A program made the translations under genes and the position numbers. The notes under the pieces are model-generated. The model saw nothing but the letters and a program-made list of their open reading frames with translations. It searched no databases and had not been told where the DNA came from. Of a stretch of 26,947 bases of DNA, positions 26,527 to 26,947 are shown in pieces. Position 1 is the stretch's first letter; the number at the start of each line of letters is the position of its first letter. This DNA is from Haplomitrium mnioides (taxonomy: Eukaryota; Marchantiophyta; Haplomitriopsida; Calobryales): assembly GCA_049999725.1 (NCBI GenBank), contig JBNGIS010019344.1, forward strand, positions 1-26,947, given 5' to 3'.

Positions 26527-26947
26527 ATGATGGCAAAGTTGGAAGAGCTTCAAGCAGCTCTTATAGCAAGCCAACAACAAACCAACATGTTGATGGCAGA
26601 AATGGTGAAAATGCTATTACAACAAGAAAGTGGAGAAGGAAGTCGAGAGACGCTACTTCAGAAAATGAGCAAGTCATGCAAGGTAGAGCCTTATGGAGGA
26701 AGTTGCACAGTTGGCATCGTAGAAGGATGGGTCTATCGAATGGAAGTTCATATGTCATATTATCCAAATGCTTCAGATTTGGAGAAAGGGTTGTTTGCAA
26801 GATCATTTTTAACCGAGCATGCATCAATATGGCTACAAGGTTGGGAGCGACAGAAAAAAACACGAGGAGAACAACTTTTGTGGAGCAGTTTAAAAGAAGG
26901 TTTGCTCCAAAATTTCAAAGCGGTAGATTCTATATTGACCGCAAGAA
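26527..26947 (+). pseudogene. Gag N-terminal part of D, runs off window
   Basis: Starts at ATG 26527, the first of two adjacent ATGs in frame. Residues 1-35 form a Gln/Met/Leu-rich helix (LEELQAALIASQQQ) of the coiled-coil kind common at plant gag N-termini. Then come VEPYGG, GWVYRMEVHMSYYP and LFARSFLTEHASIWLQGW, the capsid-like Trp signature. After a run of seven A at 26854-26860 the expected motif (FVEQFKRRFAPKF) lies in another frame, so a single-base frameshift is present there. The frame on the original side stays open to the window end by chance. Confidence 0.75.

Larger units (their letters stand above)
25338..26947 (+). mobile_element. LTR retrotransposon D, 5' part, inserted in C gag
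   Basis: A 493-bp LTR with perfect 6-bp inverted ends, a tRNA-iMet PBS, a leader of about 680 bp and the beginning of gag are seen. The window ends inside gag, so pol, the 3' LTR and the target duplication (predicted GTACC from 25333-25337) are not visible. It differs from A, B and C in LTR length, PBS and gag sequence, so it is a different family and the younger insertion at this site. Confidence 0.88.

Noticed and set aside
1-26947. Endogenous pararetrovirus or other integrated virus
   Set aside because: All elements have LTRs, PBS or PPT and a gag-protease-RT-RNase H-integrase order. No movement protein or envelope-like gene was seen.

Overview
The window looks like nuclear DNA of a land plant with a large, repeat-rich genome. 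Every recognisable coding stretch is gag or pol of Ty3/gypsy-type LTR retrotransposons. No host gene, rRNA, tRNA gene, CRISPR array or bacterial feature is supported. The species cannot be told from the sequence. A run of exactly 100 N (1819-1918) marks a draft-assembly gap. Nearly all coding regions are broken by stops, frameshifts or deletions.

Layout. (1) 1-3491, plus strand: internal region of a gypsy element (called A'), entering in the protease tail and running through RT, RNase H and integrase to a 3' UTR and a 20-nt polypurine tract. A displaced LTR fragment sits inside the integrase. (2) 3492-10883: an LTR of the same family, carrying an extra copy of its own last 313 bp and split by a nested element B (5348-10355). 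(3) 10884-15926: internal region of a second family member (A), with PBS, gag with three CCHC knuckles, protease, RT, RNase H and integrase. (4) 15927-18308: its 3' LTR, about 2.4 kb and full of tandem repeats. (5) 18309-18498: an unassigned AT-rich stretch. (6) 18499-25337, minus strand: a diverged member of the same family (C), seen from its 3' LTR back to the gag zinc knuckles. (7) 25338-26947, plus strand: the 5' part of an unrelated LTR element (D) inserted into the gag of C. D has a 493-bp LTR, an initiator-tRNA-Met PBS, two leader ORFs and the start of gag. Its 3' end is outside the window.

Relative ages follow from the nesting. B lies inside an A-family LTR and its own two LTRs are still very alike. 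D lies inside C. A' and A share a single LTR region, which suggests an int-LTR-int-LTR tandem from LTR recombination, although an adjacent-insertion model is not excluded.

The most interesting signals are not the pol genes. They are: a 39-bp (13-codon) repeat with a 78-bp higher-order period in the A-family LTR; three identical ACACGTGGCA G-box/ABRE sites upstream of the TATA box of D; a duplicated protein module in the D leader; the RT-before-gag order in B together with a three-fold 26-residue repeat in its gag; and the tail-to-tail inverted LTRs of A and C. I found no clear new biological system beyond these transposon architectures.
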